A stretch of DNA of 21,379 nt, taken from the NCBI GenBank assembly GCA_030690245.1, contig JAUYGW010000347.1, forward strand, positions 1 through 21,379, read 5' to 3'. The position numbers and the translations under genes are program-made. Positions 7,679 to 14,223 of this stretch are shown piece by piece (within the stretch, counting starts at the first letter, position 1; every line of letters starts with the position of its first letter). A model generated the notes under the pieces. That model was given only the letters and a program-made list of their open reading frames with translations. It was not told the DNA's origin and ran no database searches. Source of the stretch: Gallionella sp. (lineage in GTDB: Bacteria; Pseudomonadota; Gammaproteobacteria; Burkholderiales; Gallionellaceae).

Positions 7679-9085
7679 TTAGTGTTCGCCTGCATCGTGG
7701 CTGTCATGCATGCGCTGTGCGGCATCGCTCATCGATGCCGCAGCATCCAACAGGAATTGCCCGTTTACCGCAACCTGGTCGCCGGCTTGCAGACCGGCGG
7801 TGATTTCAATCGAATCGACGGTTTCAATCCCGGTTTCCACTTGGGCCGGCGTGAAATGCCCTTCGCCCCCGGCCAGCATCACCCAATCGCCTTTGCCGGT
7901 GCGCATTACCGCCGAGCGGGGCACGGCAAGCGCCTTGTGCGGCTTGGCGTGGATGATGACGTCAAGAAATGAGCCTATGAGCAACTGGTTCCTGGGATTG
8001 TCGACGCTCAGGCGCGCCTGTACGGTGCGCGTCGCGCTGTCGACCACCGGGTTGATAAATTGCAGGCGCGCCTTGATTTCCGGCGCGCCGGACTTCGGCA
8101 GCTTCAACGTCACTTTGTCGCCATTTTTTACCCAGGCCAGTTGATCGGGAAAAAGCGGCACATCGACCCAGACCCGCGACAGGTTGGTGAAAGAAAACAG
8201 CCTGTCCATCGGTTTGATTGCGCTGCCTTCTCGAACCTCGATCCTGGTGACGAAACCGGATTGCGGGGCGCGGACTTCAATCACTTCTCTTGTCCGGTAG
8301 CTTGTATTGAGTTCCTCGATCAGATGACCGACATCGAAATACTGAAATTTTTCGGTGTAGAGGTTGCGCTTTTTCGCATTCATCTGAATTTCCATCATCT
8401 CGCTCTCGGTCATCGAATAGTCGGGGTTCGTATGCGCGTCTTCGGCGTTCATCGGAACCATGAGCCGGTCTTTCTCCTTGATCAAGTCGACGTATTCGAA
8501 TTGGATCTTAAGCAATTCGGGGGAATATATTTCGTAAATCACCTGCCCTTCCTCGACCTTTTGGCCGACCGAATTTATATGGAGTTTTTTGATGACTCCT
8601 TCGAGTTTCGAGCTGAGATTGAAAATCAGGCTTTCATCGGCAACCACGTTGCCATAGGCGTGGATGTCCTGGCTCAGTGTTCGCCATTCGGCGGTGGCCA
8701 AACGCACCCCCAGCCTTTGCTGCGAAGCGGTGTCGATCTGCACGCCATGGCTATGTTCGGGCTGCGATGTGCCCAGCTGATCCATTTCCACCAGATCCAT
8801 ACCGCAAATCGGGCACAGTTCACCCGGCTGATCCCGGATAACCTGGGGATGCATGGGGCATACCCAGAGTTTTTTTGCCGGCTTTGTCGAAGTTTGGCTG
8901 TCGGCGGTTATTGGATCGAGGCTTGAATGGGCCTCAGGAGCGTTGCCGCCAAGCTGGCTTGCCGGATGGCCAAGGTAGAAATATCCAATAGTGGCCAGGA
9001 TTGCGATTGCCCCTGCGCCCAGCCACCACTTTGCATGCTTGGATGCAAACATATCGAGCCATCGTTTTTTTTCAGGCCTGGTCAT
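7679..9085 (-). CDS. cusB: CusB-type periplasmic adaptor with heavy-metal-binding domain
   Basis: A 468-residue membrane fusion protein. A single N-terminal anchor (residues 20-39) leads to a heavy-metal-binding domain with CPMHP (76-80) and CPICGM (91-96). The usual barrel-sandwich hybrid, helical hairpin and beta-barrel regions follow (for example GFVTRIEVREGSAIKP, then LSRVWVDVPLFPDQL). It links CusA to an outer-membrane channel and may hand over Cu(I) or Ag(I). I chose the ATG at 9085; an in-frame TTG at 9106 adds seven residues but has no better ribosome site. The CPMHP/CPICGM module is found in many, but not all, CusB homologues and is absent from the E. coli protein. The C-terminus is His-rich (HDSHDAGEH). 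It is first in the cusBA order, 58 bases downstream of a small secreted Cys-rich protein. Confidence 0.93.
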   Translation of the reverse strand: MTRPEKKRWLDMFASKHAKWWLGAGAIAILATIGYFYLGHPASQLGGNAPEAHSSLDPITADSQTSTKPAKKLWVCPMHPQVIRDQPGELCPICGMDLVEMDQLGTSQPEHSHGVQIDTASQQRLGVRLATAEWRTLSQDIHAYGNVVADESLIFNLSSKLEGVIKKLHINSVGQKVEEGQVIYEIYSPELLKIQFEYVDLIKEKDRLMVPMNAEDAHTNPDYSMTESEMMEIQMNAKKRNLYTEKFQYFDVGHLIEELNTSYRTREVIEVRAPQSGFVTRIEVREGSAIKPMDRLFSFTNLSRVWVDVPLFPDQLAWVKNGDKVTLKLPKSGAPEIKARLQFINPVVDSATRTVQARLSVDNPRNQLLIGSFLDVIIHAKPHKALAVPRSAVMRTGKGDWVMLAGGEGHFTPAQVETGIETVDSIEITAGLQAGDQVAVNGQFLLDAAASMSDAAQRMHDSHDAGEH

Positions 9086-9143
9086 TTTTGTATATTGATC
9101 CGGCAACCGTAGATTGGTTTAAGAAATTAGTCGTGGATTAATA

Positions 9144-9485
9144 TCATTTGGCAGGGCTTTTGTAATGCGGGTTCACGATGCAGCTGCCGATCCGTCTCTG
9201 GGCTTCCACTTCGCATGACTCATAGTCCTGGTATTTGTCGCAGACTTCGAAAGCACCCATGATTAAGCAGTACGGCGCCTTGGTGGATGGAGGGGGTTGA
9301 TCGACCGCGCAATCCCCTTTGGTTCCGGTAACGCGCTTGCATTCTTCGTTGGTGCTGTACTTGCACTCGTCTATGCGGATAGCGCCACTATCTGTTACCG
9401 GGCAAAATCTGCCGGCGGACGCATATTGCGGAAGCCCGATTGTTACGCACAACACCAGAGCGGTTAAAAGTTTTCTAGCTTGCAT
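9144..9485 (-). CDS. Small secreted cysteine-rich protein, two internal repeats
   Basis: A 113-residue protein with a clear Sec signal peptide (residues 1-24, ending ASA). The mature part contains two similar units of about 40 residues, each with four cysteines: C28/C41/C49/C59 and C73/C82/C91/C102. Each starts with an aromatic residue before Cys (RFCPV, PYCLI) and ends near C-x-V (CAVD, CIVNPHY). The pattern recalls the DUF3551-like small exported proteins but is duplicated. Even cysteine number and export suggest disulfides, or metal binding given the neighbouring copper pump. AAGGA nine bases upstream supports the ATG. It may be co-transcribed with cusBA (58-base gap). I do not recognise a characterised homologue. 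Confidence 0.72.
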   Translation of the reverse strand: MQARKLLTALVLCVTIGLPQYASAGRFCPVTDSGAIRIDECKYSTNEECKRVTGTKGDCAVDQPPPSTKAPYCLIMGAFEVCDKYQDYESCEVEAQRRIGSCIVNPHYKSPAK

Positions 9486-9763
9486 AGTGTGACATCCTTA
9501 ACGTTTGGATTGCATGGTAACCACAAATTGGAGGTATATCCTGAGCGGTTAGTTCCAAGTGACTGCGATCAGCAATCATTCATCCCACCGAAAACATGGA
9601 TAAGCACGGCCTTTGGGAGGGCATATCTGGAATTTATGGGCACTGAAAAACTGAATTGCACTGATCTACAGCGGGTGTCATTCTACACGACAGCTTGTCA
9701 AATGTGATGCTACTATTGGCGGCATCCATAAGGATAATGGCAACTTTTAAAAGGTAATGGAAC

Positions 9764-10372
9764 ATGGGTCATCCGGTTTTTTTCGATGCGGTACCAAAGA
9801 TCAGTTTGTACGACCCGTTGGCCGAAGTTCTCGGCGCAGCGGAAGACGGAATTCTGCAATACGGCTATTTTGATGCGGTGCGGTTGGCCGGCCACTCCTG
9901 TCCGACGGTAGCCTCGGCCTATTGGCTGACCTACAAGGCCTTGGCTTCGCTCTATCCCGATGCAATGCCGGAGCGCGGCGATATTCTGGTGGAGTTCGAC
10001 CAGGACAGCACCAGCGGCGTGACGGGCGTGATCGCGAATGTTGTGAACATGTTGACCGGCGCCACGGCAGATACTGGTTTCAAGGGGCTTGCCGGGCGCT
10101 TTAACCGGTGCGACCGGTTGTTTTTTTCGGTGGAAATGCCCGGAGAAATGCGTTTCACCCGCCTCGACACAAACCGGGCCGTGACTGTGGCGGCCAACCT
10201 GCAGCGCGTCCCGGCTTCGCCGCGCATGTCGCCGCTGATAGGGAGTTGCCTCGCAAACAGGGCAACCCCGGAAGAAACTGCCGAGTTCAGGCAGCTATGG
10301 CAGGAACGGGTGCGCAGCATTCTGCTGGATCATGGAGATGATCCGGAAGTCTTTGTCGTAATACCCGCTTGA
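9764..10372 (+). CDS. FmdE-family protein
   Basis: A 202-residue protein of the FmdE (formylmethanofuran dehydrogenase subunit E-like) family. The hallmark GHSCP at 43-47 supplies a Cys/His metal site. The sequence then follows the family pattern: PERGDILVEF, TGVIANVVNMLTGAT, and TGFKGLAGRFNRCDRLFF (about residues 105-122). Bacterial members outside methanogens are mostly uncharacterised and have been linked to metal or redox cofactor handling, not to methanofuran. No signal peptide, so cytoplasmic. The hemerythrin-like gene follows after seven bases, so the two form an operon. An AAGG lies about ten bases before the ATG. The 278 bases upstream hold no convincing gene or promoter. Family is confident; reaction unknown. 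Confidence 0.85.
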   Translation: MGHPVFFDAVPKISLYDPLAEVLGAAEDGILQYGYFDAVRLAGHSCPTVASAYWLTYKALASLYPDAMPERGDILVEFDQDSTSGVTGVIANVVNMLTGATADTGFKGLAGRFNRCDRLFFSVEMPGEMRFTRLDTNRAVTVAANLQRVPASPRMSPLIGSCLANRATPEETAEFRQLWQERVRSILLDHGDDPEVFVVIPA

Positions 10373-10379
10373 GCATCCC

Positions 10380-10763
10380 ATGAAACGAATCCCAGCCCTG
10401 CAACCCCTGTCGCGTGAACATCACACCGCCCTTACCCTGGCAAAAGCCTGCGAGCGAGCGGCACAATCGCGCGATGAAGAACGGATAGCCAAGACCTGCC
10501 AGCGCGTAATTCAGGCCTTTTCCGCTGAGCTGGAACCGCACTTTCAGCTTGAGGAGCAGTCGTTGTTGCCGCTGTTGCGTAGCGCCGGAAACACGCCGCT
10601 CGAGGAGCGCACCCTGGAAGACCACCAACAGCTGCGCGCGCTGCTCGATGGTTTACAGCAAAATAATATCGAGGCATTGGGCAGCTTTGGCAAGCTCTTG
10701 TCGGCTCATGTCCGGTTTGAGGAAAGAGAGCTTTTTCCGGCGCTTGAAAGCCTGTTGCCGTAA
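10380..10763 (+). CDS. Hemerythrin-like HHE domain protein
   Basis: A 127-residue single-domain hemerythrin-like four-helix protein. The expected di-iron ligands can be read off: H14 or H15 (SREHHTAL), H54 and E58 (EPHFQLEE), H82 (LEDHQQL), H110 and E114 (SAHVRFEER). Such proteins bind O2 or NO, or act in iron storage or repair of damaged iron centres. No signal peptide, so cytoplasmic. It starts seven bases after the FmdE-family stop and is translationally close-coupled to it. It converges on the c5-type cytochrome genes. Role in this organism cannot be fixed from sequence; O2 or NO sensing or scavenging is plausible given the redox setting. Confidence 0.88.
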   Translation: MKRIPALQPLSREHHTALTLAKACERAAQSRDEERIAKTCQRVIQAFSAELEPHFQLEEQSLLPLLRSAGNTPLEERTLEDHQQLRALLDGLQQNNIEALGSFGKLLSAHVRFEERELFPALESLLP

Positions 10764-10782
10764 AAGTTGTAGTTCAGTCCGC

Positions 10783-10804
10783 GCCGGAAACCGCTTCTTC
10801 CGGC
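10783..10804. terminator. Hairpin between convergent hemerythrin and cytochrome genes
   Basis: Perfect 7-base stem GCCGGAA (10783-10789) / TTCCGGC (10798-10804) with an 8-base loop, 20 bases after the hemerythrin stop. There is no T-tract, so it is a possible transcription end or mRNA 3' stabiliser, not a textbook terminator. Confidence 0.3.
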
Positions 10805-10861
10805 TGGCTGAAAAGCCGCTCAATAAATCTGCGGGAGGGTCGCCTCATCCCGCGCGTCATG

Positions 10862-11311
10862 TCAATTTCCCCATTCCCAGCTCGGTATGGCATGCACAAC
10901 CATGTAGTCCACCGCCGCCTTGACCTCGTCCTCGGATAATCTGGCGTTAGAGCCGCGCGACGGCATGGAGCCTTTCTTGCCTATGTACCCGTTTATCGCG
11001 CGGTCATAGAGAACTTCGTTGCCTTGGGCAAGGCGCGCTTCCCAATCCTGCTTCTTGCCCAAACGCGGCGCCCCTTTCAATCCGGATTTATGGCAGATGC
11101 TGCAGGTGCCCTTGTACACCTTCTCGCCGGTTGCCAGGTCGGGGGCGGCTGCGACAGTCTGCGGTTTGACCTCATGCGGAGCAGAGAGTGGCTTCGGAGC
11201 GGCTGCCATGTCGGGAGTTGCTGTGGCGGGCACGGCAACTTCCTTGCCCTTACCGCCGCATCCGGAAAGGAGCGCGAGCGAGGCGATAACTATCAGTGTT
11301 TGTTTTTTCAT
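10862..11311 (-). CDS. c5-type cytochrome c lipoprotein
   Basis: A 149-residue exported cytochrome. The lipobox LLSGC ends at C18, so the protein should be membrane-anchored through a lipid. A flexible Ala/Pro-rich linker (about 22-58) leads to one cytochrome-c domain with CSICH at 70-74 and a likely axial methionine M116 (KGSMPSRG). The order GEKVYKGTCSICHKSG...GAPRLG...W..R...G...L and the final AAVDYMV are those of class I c5-type cytochromes. It is a periplasmic electron carrier. The paralogue next door shares most of the domain, which points to a tandem duplication; both are on the same strand, 19 bases apart (stop to ATG). Ribosome site AAGGA is about ten bases upstream. Redox partners unknown. 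Confidence 0.9.
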   Translation of the reverse strand: MKKQTLIVIASLALLSGCGGKGKEVAVPATATPDMAAAPKPLSAPHEVKPQTVAAAPDLATGEKVYKGTCSICHKSGLKGAPRLGKKQDWEARLAQGNEVLYDRAINGYIGKKGSMPSRGSNARLSEDEVKAAVDYMVVHAIPSWEWGN

Positions 11312-11330
11312 GTTGGCTGTAATCCTTCAG

Positions 11331-11759
11331 TTAGCGAATTGTAAATTGTTTGGTTGTCGCAGAAAACACCTGCGATCCGAACGGCCCATGCGGTTTTGGC
11401 ATGGAATACCACACCATATAGTCCACCGCCGCCTTGACCTCGTCCTCGGATAATTTGGCGTTCGAGCCGCGCGACGGCATGGAACCCTTGCTGCCTCGGT
11501 ATCCCTTTATGGCATGGACATAAAGAATTTCATTGCCTTGCGCGAGGCGCAACGCCCAGTCCTCCTGGTCACCCAGGCGGGGCGCACCTTTCAACCCGAG
11601 CCGATGGCAAATGCTGCAGGTGTTCCTGTAGACCTTTTCACCGGTTGATATTTTTCCCGGCAATTCGGCGGCGGACGGCGCGGTCACTTCAACTTCCCGG
11701 CCGTCGCACCCGGAAAGAAGCGCAAGCAATGCGCTAACCGCCAATACCCGTTTTTGCAT
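11331..11759 (-). CDS. c5-type cytochrome c lipoprotein, tandem paralogue
   Basis: A 142-residue paralogue of the adjacent cytochrome. From the ATG at 11759 the signal is a compact lipoprotein leader (MQKRVLAVSALLALLSGC, lipidated C18). Another in-frame ATG at 11774 adds five residues; neither has a good ribosome site. CSICH lies at 48-52 and the probable axial Met at 94 in GSMPSRG. Compared with its neighbour it has a much shorter linker and a longer C-terminal tail (about 22 residues after the last conserved helix). It is first in the two-gene operon. The shared stretch SRGSNA(K/R)LSEDEVKAAVDYMV is nearly identical at DNA level, showing a recent duplication or gene conversion. Confidence 0.88.
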   Translation of the reverse strand: MQKRVLAVSALLALLSGCDGREVEVTAPSAAELPGKISTGEKVYRNTCSICHRLGLKGAPRLGDQEDWALRLAQGNEILYVHAIKGYRGSKGSMPSRGSNAKLSEDEVKAAVDYMVWYSMPKPHGPFGSQVFSATTKQFTIR

Positions 11760-11990
11760 GACTGCGTTACCCATTGGAAAACAGAAGTGGCTGAAGAGCG
11801 ATGGGCATGATGTTCGCGGCGCGTGGCAAATATCTCTAAAGCCAGCGTGTCAGCGCCCATGCCAAGGCCGGAAATGAGACGCGATGAAATGCAACAAGTT
11901 CCACAACGGCTGCCGTTGAGCGGCCGAATATGCCTGAATCCATATTCCGTGGAGAGCCGGGGTATGGAATCAACGCGCCCAGAATTAGGC

Positions 11991-12018
11991 TTGCATTTTC
12001 AATATATCCTATTAAAAT
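11991..12018 (+). promoter_or_regulatory. Candidate sigma-70 promoter for DUF2249 gene
   Basis: TTGCAT (11991-11996) and TAAAAT (12013-12018) are spaced by 16 bases in a locally AT-rich stretch, 47 bases before the start codon of the DUF2249 gene. The -10 is good (five of six); the -35 is weak (three of six). Confidence 0.35.
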
Positions 12019-12065
12019 ACTCGGGCTTTATTTTTCGATCAACTCACTCTTTTAAGGAATACAAA

Positions 12066-12326
12066 ATGGTTCACAATTGCGCCAATTCTACCTCGCCTGA
12101 TATGCGTTACCCGTTCGATGCCCGTGGCGTCGCCAAACGCTTCCGCCATGCTGCTATTTTCGGCGCGTTTGACTCGCTGCATCCGGGCGAAACCATGCAT
12201 TTCTGCAACGACCACGACCCGCTGCCGCTGCTTGCACAACTCAAAGACCGCTACGGCGAAGGCATCGATATCAGCTATGTCGCCCGCGAACCAGGTCAGA
12301 TCATCATCGATTTCACCCGCAAGTAA
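12066..12326 (+). CDS. DUF2249 domain protein
   Basis: An 86-residue protein matching the small DUF2249 family: GVAKRFRHAAIFGAFDSLHPGETMHFCNDHDPLPLL is split here by its two parts, the core LHPGETM and the motif NDHDPLPL, followed by a C-terminal EPGQIIIDFTRK. The frame is open for another 81 codons upstream, but I place the start at 12066, where AAGGA sits seven bases before ATG and the conserved domain begins. The family is of unknown biochemical role; members are often near hemerythrin, cytochrome and denitrification genes, and sometimes fused to hemerythrin domains, which fits the hemerythrin gene 1.3 kb away. Cytoplasmic, single gene, ended by a hairpin shared with the convergent glycosyltransferase gene. 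Confidence 0.85.
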   Translation: MVHNCANSTSPDMRYPFDARGVAKRFRHAAIFGAFDSLHPGETMHFCNDHDPLPLLAQLKDRYGEGIDISYVAREPGQIIIDFTRK

Positions 12327-12345
12327 TCGCTTCAGATGTTCCGTT

Positions 12346-12370
12346 GACGGCGGCAGAGATTGCCGCCGTC
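12346..12370. terminator. Strong hairpin between convergent genes
   Basis: Perfect 10-base GC-rich stem GACGGCGGCA (12346-12355) / TGCCGCCGTC (12361-12370), loop GAGAT. It sits 19 bases after the DUF2249 stop and 24 bases from the end of the convergent glycosyltransferase gene, as expected of a bidirectional terminator. The T-run is poor on either side. Confidence 0.55.
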
Positions 12371-12394
12371 ATCGCACCGAATTTGCTTCATTTC

Positions 12395-13459
12395 TCATCT
12401 CTGCAACCGTCCAGTTATCCAATCCGCCACTTGTCCTGCACCTTCCGGAATAACCGGTCTGGGGCGCGGTGCATCGCAGATTTCTTCCAGCACTCCAGCA
12501 AAATTCCCCTGTTCCAGCGCATCCCTCGATACCTCGCGGCACAGGCTGCGTCGTTGCAGCCATTCGATCAAGGCGGGCGATTCCGGCCAGTCGGCGCGGC
12601 TGACATACAGCACCGGCGTGCCGCTGCATGCGGCCTCGGCGAAGCTGCCGTAACCCGGTTTGCACAGCAACACGTCGCAACTGGCGAGCAGGTCACTGAA
12701 GCTCATCGGCAGTGATTCGAGCGCGACGGCATCGGGATGCTCGACCTGCCAGCTTTGCTGCACCAGCCAGCGCACGCCGTCGATGCGCGGCCAGCGCTCG
12801 ATGGGCAGGCGGCCGGCGATGCCGCCCAGGCTGACCAGCACCAGCTTCTCTTCTCTCGAAAGTTTTAGATGATGGTTCAACTCATCGCGCCGGTTGCTGC
12901 CGACGGCGGCGATGGGCGTGACCGGAACGAGATTGGGCAGATGCTCCATCGCCATGCCGGGCGTGGCGCGCAGAAAGGCATCGGCATTGGCGTAACCGGT
13001 GTGGACCTGCGCCGCGATGGCGTCATCGCCGCAATAGTGGCGGTAGATATCAAACCAGTTCAGCGAGCATAACGCGGCATTCGGAATGCCCGCGCGCTGC
13101 GCGCCCGCCAGCGGCAGGTAGCCGACGTTGGACAGCACCATGTCCGCGCCGAGCTCGCGCAGCAGGCGCGCCTCTTCGGTGACGCGCACCTCCCAGTCTG
13201 CATGAAAGGCGCGATACGCCGCGCGGCTCTCCCCGACATGAATGTCCAGCGCCGAAGACATCGCCATGCCGATGTCGCCTTCGCTGGGCAGATGAGCGAA
13301 CGGCGCATGGATGCGCGAAAGCAGATGGGCAAGCGGCACGGCTGAGCGCACCGTGAGGCGCAGTTGCGGCAGGCGCTCATGCAGCCGGTTCAGCACCGGC
13401 GCGGTCTGCGCGACATGGCCGAAACCGTGGCCGGAAATCGAAACAACGAGATGGGGCAT
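12395..13459 (-). CDS. GT-B fold glycosyltransferase-like protein (MurG/GT28-like)
   Basis: A 354-residue protein with two-domain GT-B architecture. The N-terminus carries SGHGFGHVAQ (9-18), a glycine-rich loop like that of MurG and related nucleotide-sugar enzymes. The C-terminal domain has VLVSLGGIAG (207-216) and the donor-site signature CKPGYGSFAEA (266-276), followed by GTPVLYV. A similar domain is also found at the N-terminus of some L-arabinokinase-like proteins, so a sugar-nucleotide role is likely but acceptor and product are unknown. No signal peptide or membrane span is evident. It is monocistronic on the minus strand; the ribosome site is weak. The family level is confident, the function open. 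Confidence 0.8.
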   Translation of the reverse strand: MPHLVVSISGHGFGHVAQTAPVLNRLHERLPQLRLTVRSAVPLAHLLSRIHAPFAHLPSEGDIGMAMSSALDIHVGESRAAYRAFHADWEVRVTEEARLLRELGADMVLSNVGYLPLAGAQRAGIPNAALCSLNWFDIYRHYCGDDAIAAQVHTGYANADAFLRATPGMAMEHLPNLVPVTPIAAVGSNRRDELNHHLKLSREEKLVLVSLGGIAGRLPIERWPRIDGVRWLVQQSWQVEHPDAVALESLPMSFSDLLASCDVLLCKPGYGSFAEAACSGTPVLYVSRADWPESPALIEWLQRRSLCREVSRDALEQGNFAGVLEEICDAPRPRPVIPEGAGQVADWITGRLQR

Positions 13460-13579
13460 TTAGCGGGCGACTTCAAATGACTCGGGGAGGCGAAGTTTAC
13501 CGTGAGTCGCGGCAGGGTTCGACTCCGGCATTCAGGGGTAGTAATATATCCTTCGTAGTTCGGGACTTCTATGAGTGTT

Positions 13580-13599
13580 TGCGCAGTTTCTGCTGCGCA
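13580..13599 (+). other. Short hairpin just upstream of msrB ribosome site
   Basis: TGCGCAG (13580-13586) and CTGCGCA (13593-13599) form a perfect 7-base stem with a 6-base loop, ending five bases before the AGGAGG of msrB (13605-13610). It could influence translation or mRNA stability. Role is speculative. Confidence 0.3.
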
Positions 13600-13615
13600 T
13601 AATCAGGAGGATGCC

Positions 13616-14164
13616 ATGGATAGACGTTCATTCATCAGGCTCGCAGCCGGCGGTGCCGGTGCGCTGGCATTGTCGAGGTTCCTCATGGCGGGGCAGGCCA
13701 TCGCCGCCGAGCGCATCGCGAAACTCAGCAAGAGCGATGCGGAATGGAAGCGACTGCTCACACCCGAACAATATGAGGTACTGCGCCGGGAAGGCACCGA
13801 GCGGCCGTATTCCAGCCCCCTCGACCGTGAAAAACGCAGCGGTATGTTCCTCTGCGCCGCCTGCGACCTGCCGCTGTTTCCCTCCAGGTTCAAATTCGAC
13901 AGCGGCACCGGCTGGCCGAGCTTCTACGACGTGCTGCCCGGCCGCGTCGAGACCAGGACCGACTACAAGCTGATCCTGCCGCGCACCGAATACCACTGCG
14001 CGCGCTGCGGCGGCCATCACGGCCACGTGTTCAAAGACGGCCCGAAACCCACCGGCCTGCGCTACTGCAACAACGGCGTGGCGCTGAAATTCGTGCCGGA
14101 CAAAGGATGGTACAAACTTGGGGAAGCAATTCAGCCACGGATTAACACAGATATTCACGGATAA
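13616..14164 (+). CDS. msrB: Tat-exported peptide-methionine (R)-S-oxide reductase MsrB
   Basis: A 182-residue MsrB with an N-terminal Tat signal (MDRRSFIRLAAGG, hydrophobic to about 31), so it repairs oxidised methionine in the periplasm. Start chosen at 13616, with AGGAGG five bases upstream; an ATG 45 bases earlier has no ribosome site and would bury the Tat motif. The domain shows the zinc cysteines C80/C83 (CAAC) and C128/C131 (CARC), the GTGWPSF loop (97-103), GGHHGHVF (132-139; the family usually has GGHLGHVF) and the catalytic cysteine C151 in RYCNNG. The last ten residues (PRINTDIHG and neighbours) are encoded by an intergenic repeat arm and are unlike the usual MsrB tail. dipZ follows after 59 bases and could supply reducing power. 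Confidence 0.93.
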   Translation: MDRRSFIRLAAGGAGALALSRFLMAGQAIAAERIAKLSKSDAEWKRLLTPEQYEVLRREGTERPYSSPLDREKRSGMFLCAACDLPLFPSRFKFDSGTGWPSFYDVLPGRVETRTDYKLILPRTEYHCARCGGHHGHVFKDGPKPTGLRYCNNGVALKFVPDKGWYKLGEAIQPRINTDIHG

Positions 14165-14205
14165 AACCGGTTCTAATCCGTGTTTCATCGGTGTTAATCC
14201 GTGGC
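14134..14205. repeat. Imperfect inverted repeat covering msrB stop
   Basis: Left arm 14134-14162 and right arm 14176-14205 share GCCACGGATTAACAC and CACGGAT, separated by a few unmatched bases, and can fold into a long hairpin with a loop of about 13 bases. This type of ATCCGTG/GTTAATCCGTGGC unit resembles an interspersed intergenic repeat seen in many environmental proteobacteria. The left arm encodes the msrB C-terminus and stop; the right arm ends 18 bases before the dipZ start. Confidence 0.7.
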
Positions 14206-14223
14206 TAATGTCAGGAGCCTAAA

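Noticed and set aside
6764..7972. A second 402-codon plus-strand frame opposite cusA and cusB
   Set aside because: It crosses two real genes on the other strand and shows no domain or plausible start.
9086..9106. Longer cusB start at TTG
   Set aside because: ATG at 9085 leaves a normal N-terminus and no better ribosome site is present for the TTG.
9480..9707. Possible 75-codon gene in the gap before the FmdE-family gene
   Set aside because: No ribosome site, no recognisable features, and it starts inside the start region of the opposing secreted-protein gene.
11823..12065. N-terminal extension of the DUF2249 frame
   Set aside because: The domain, ribosome site and candidate promoter all support the start at 12066; the extension is low-complexity and includes the promoter region.
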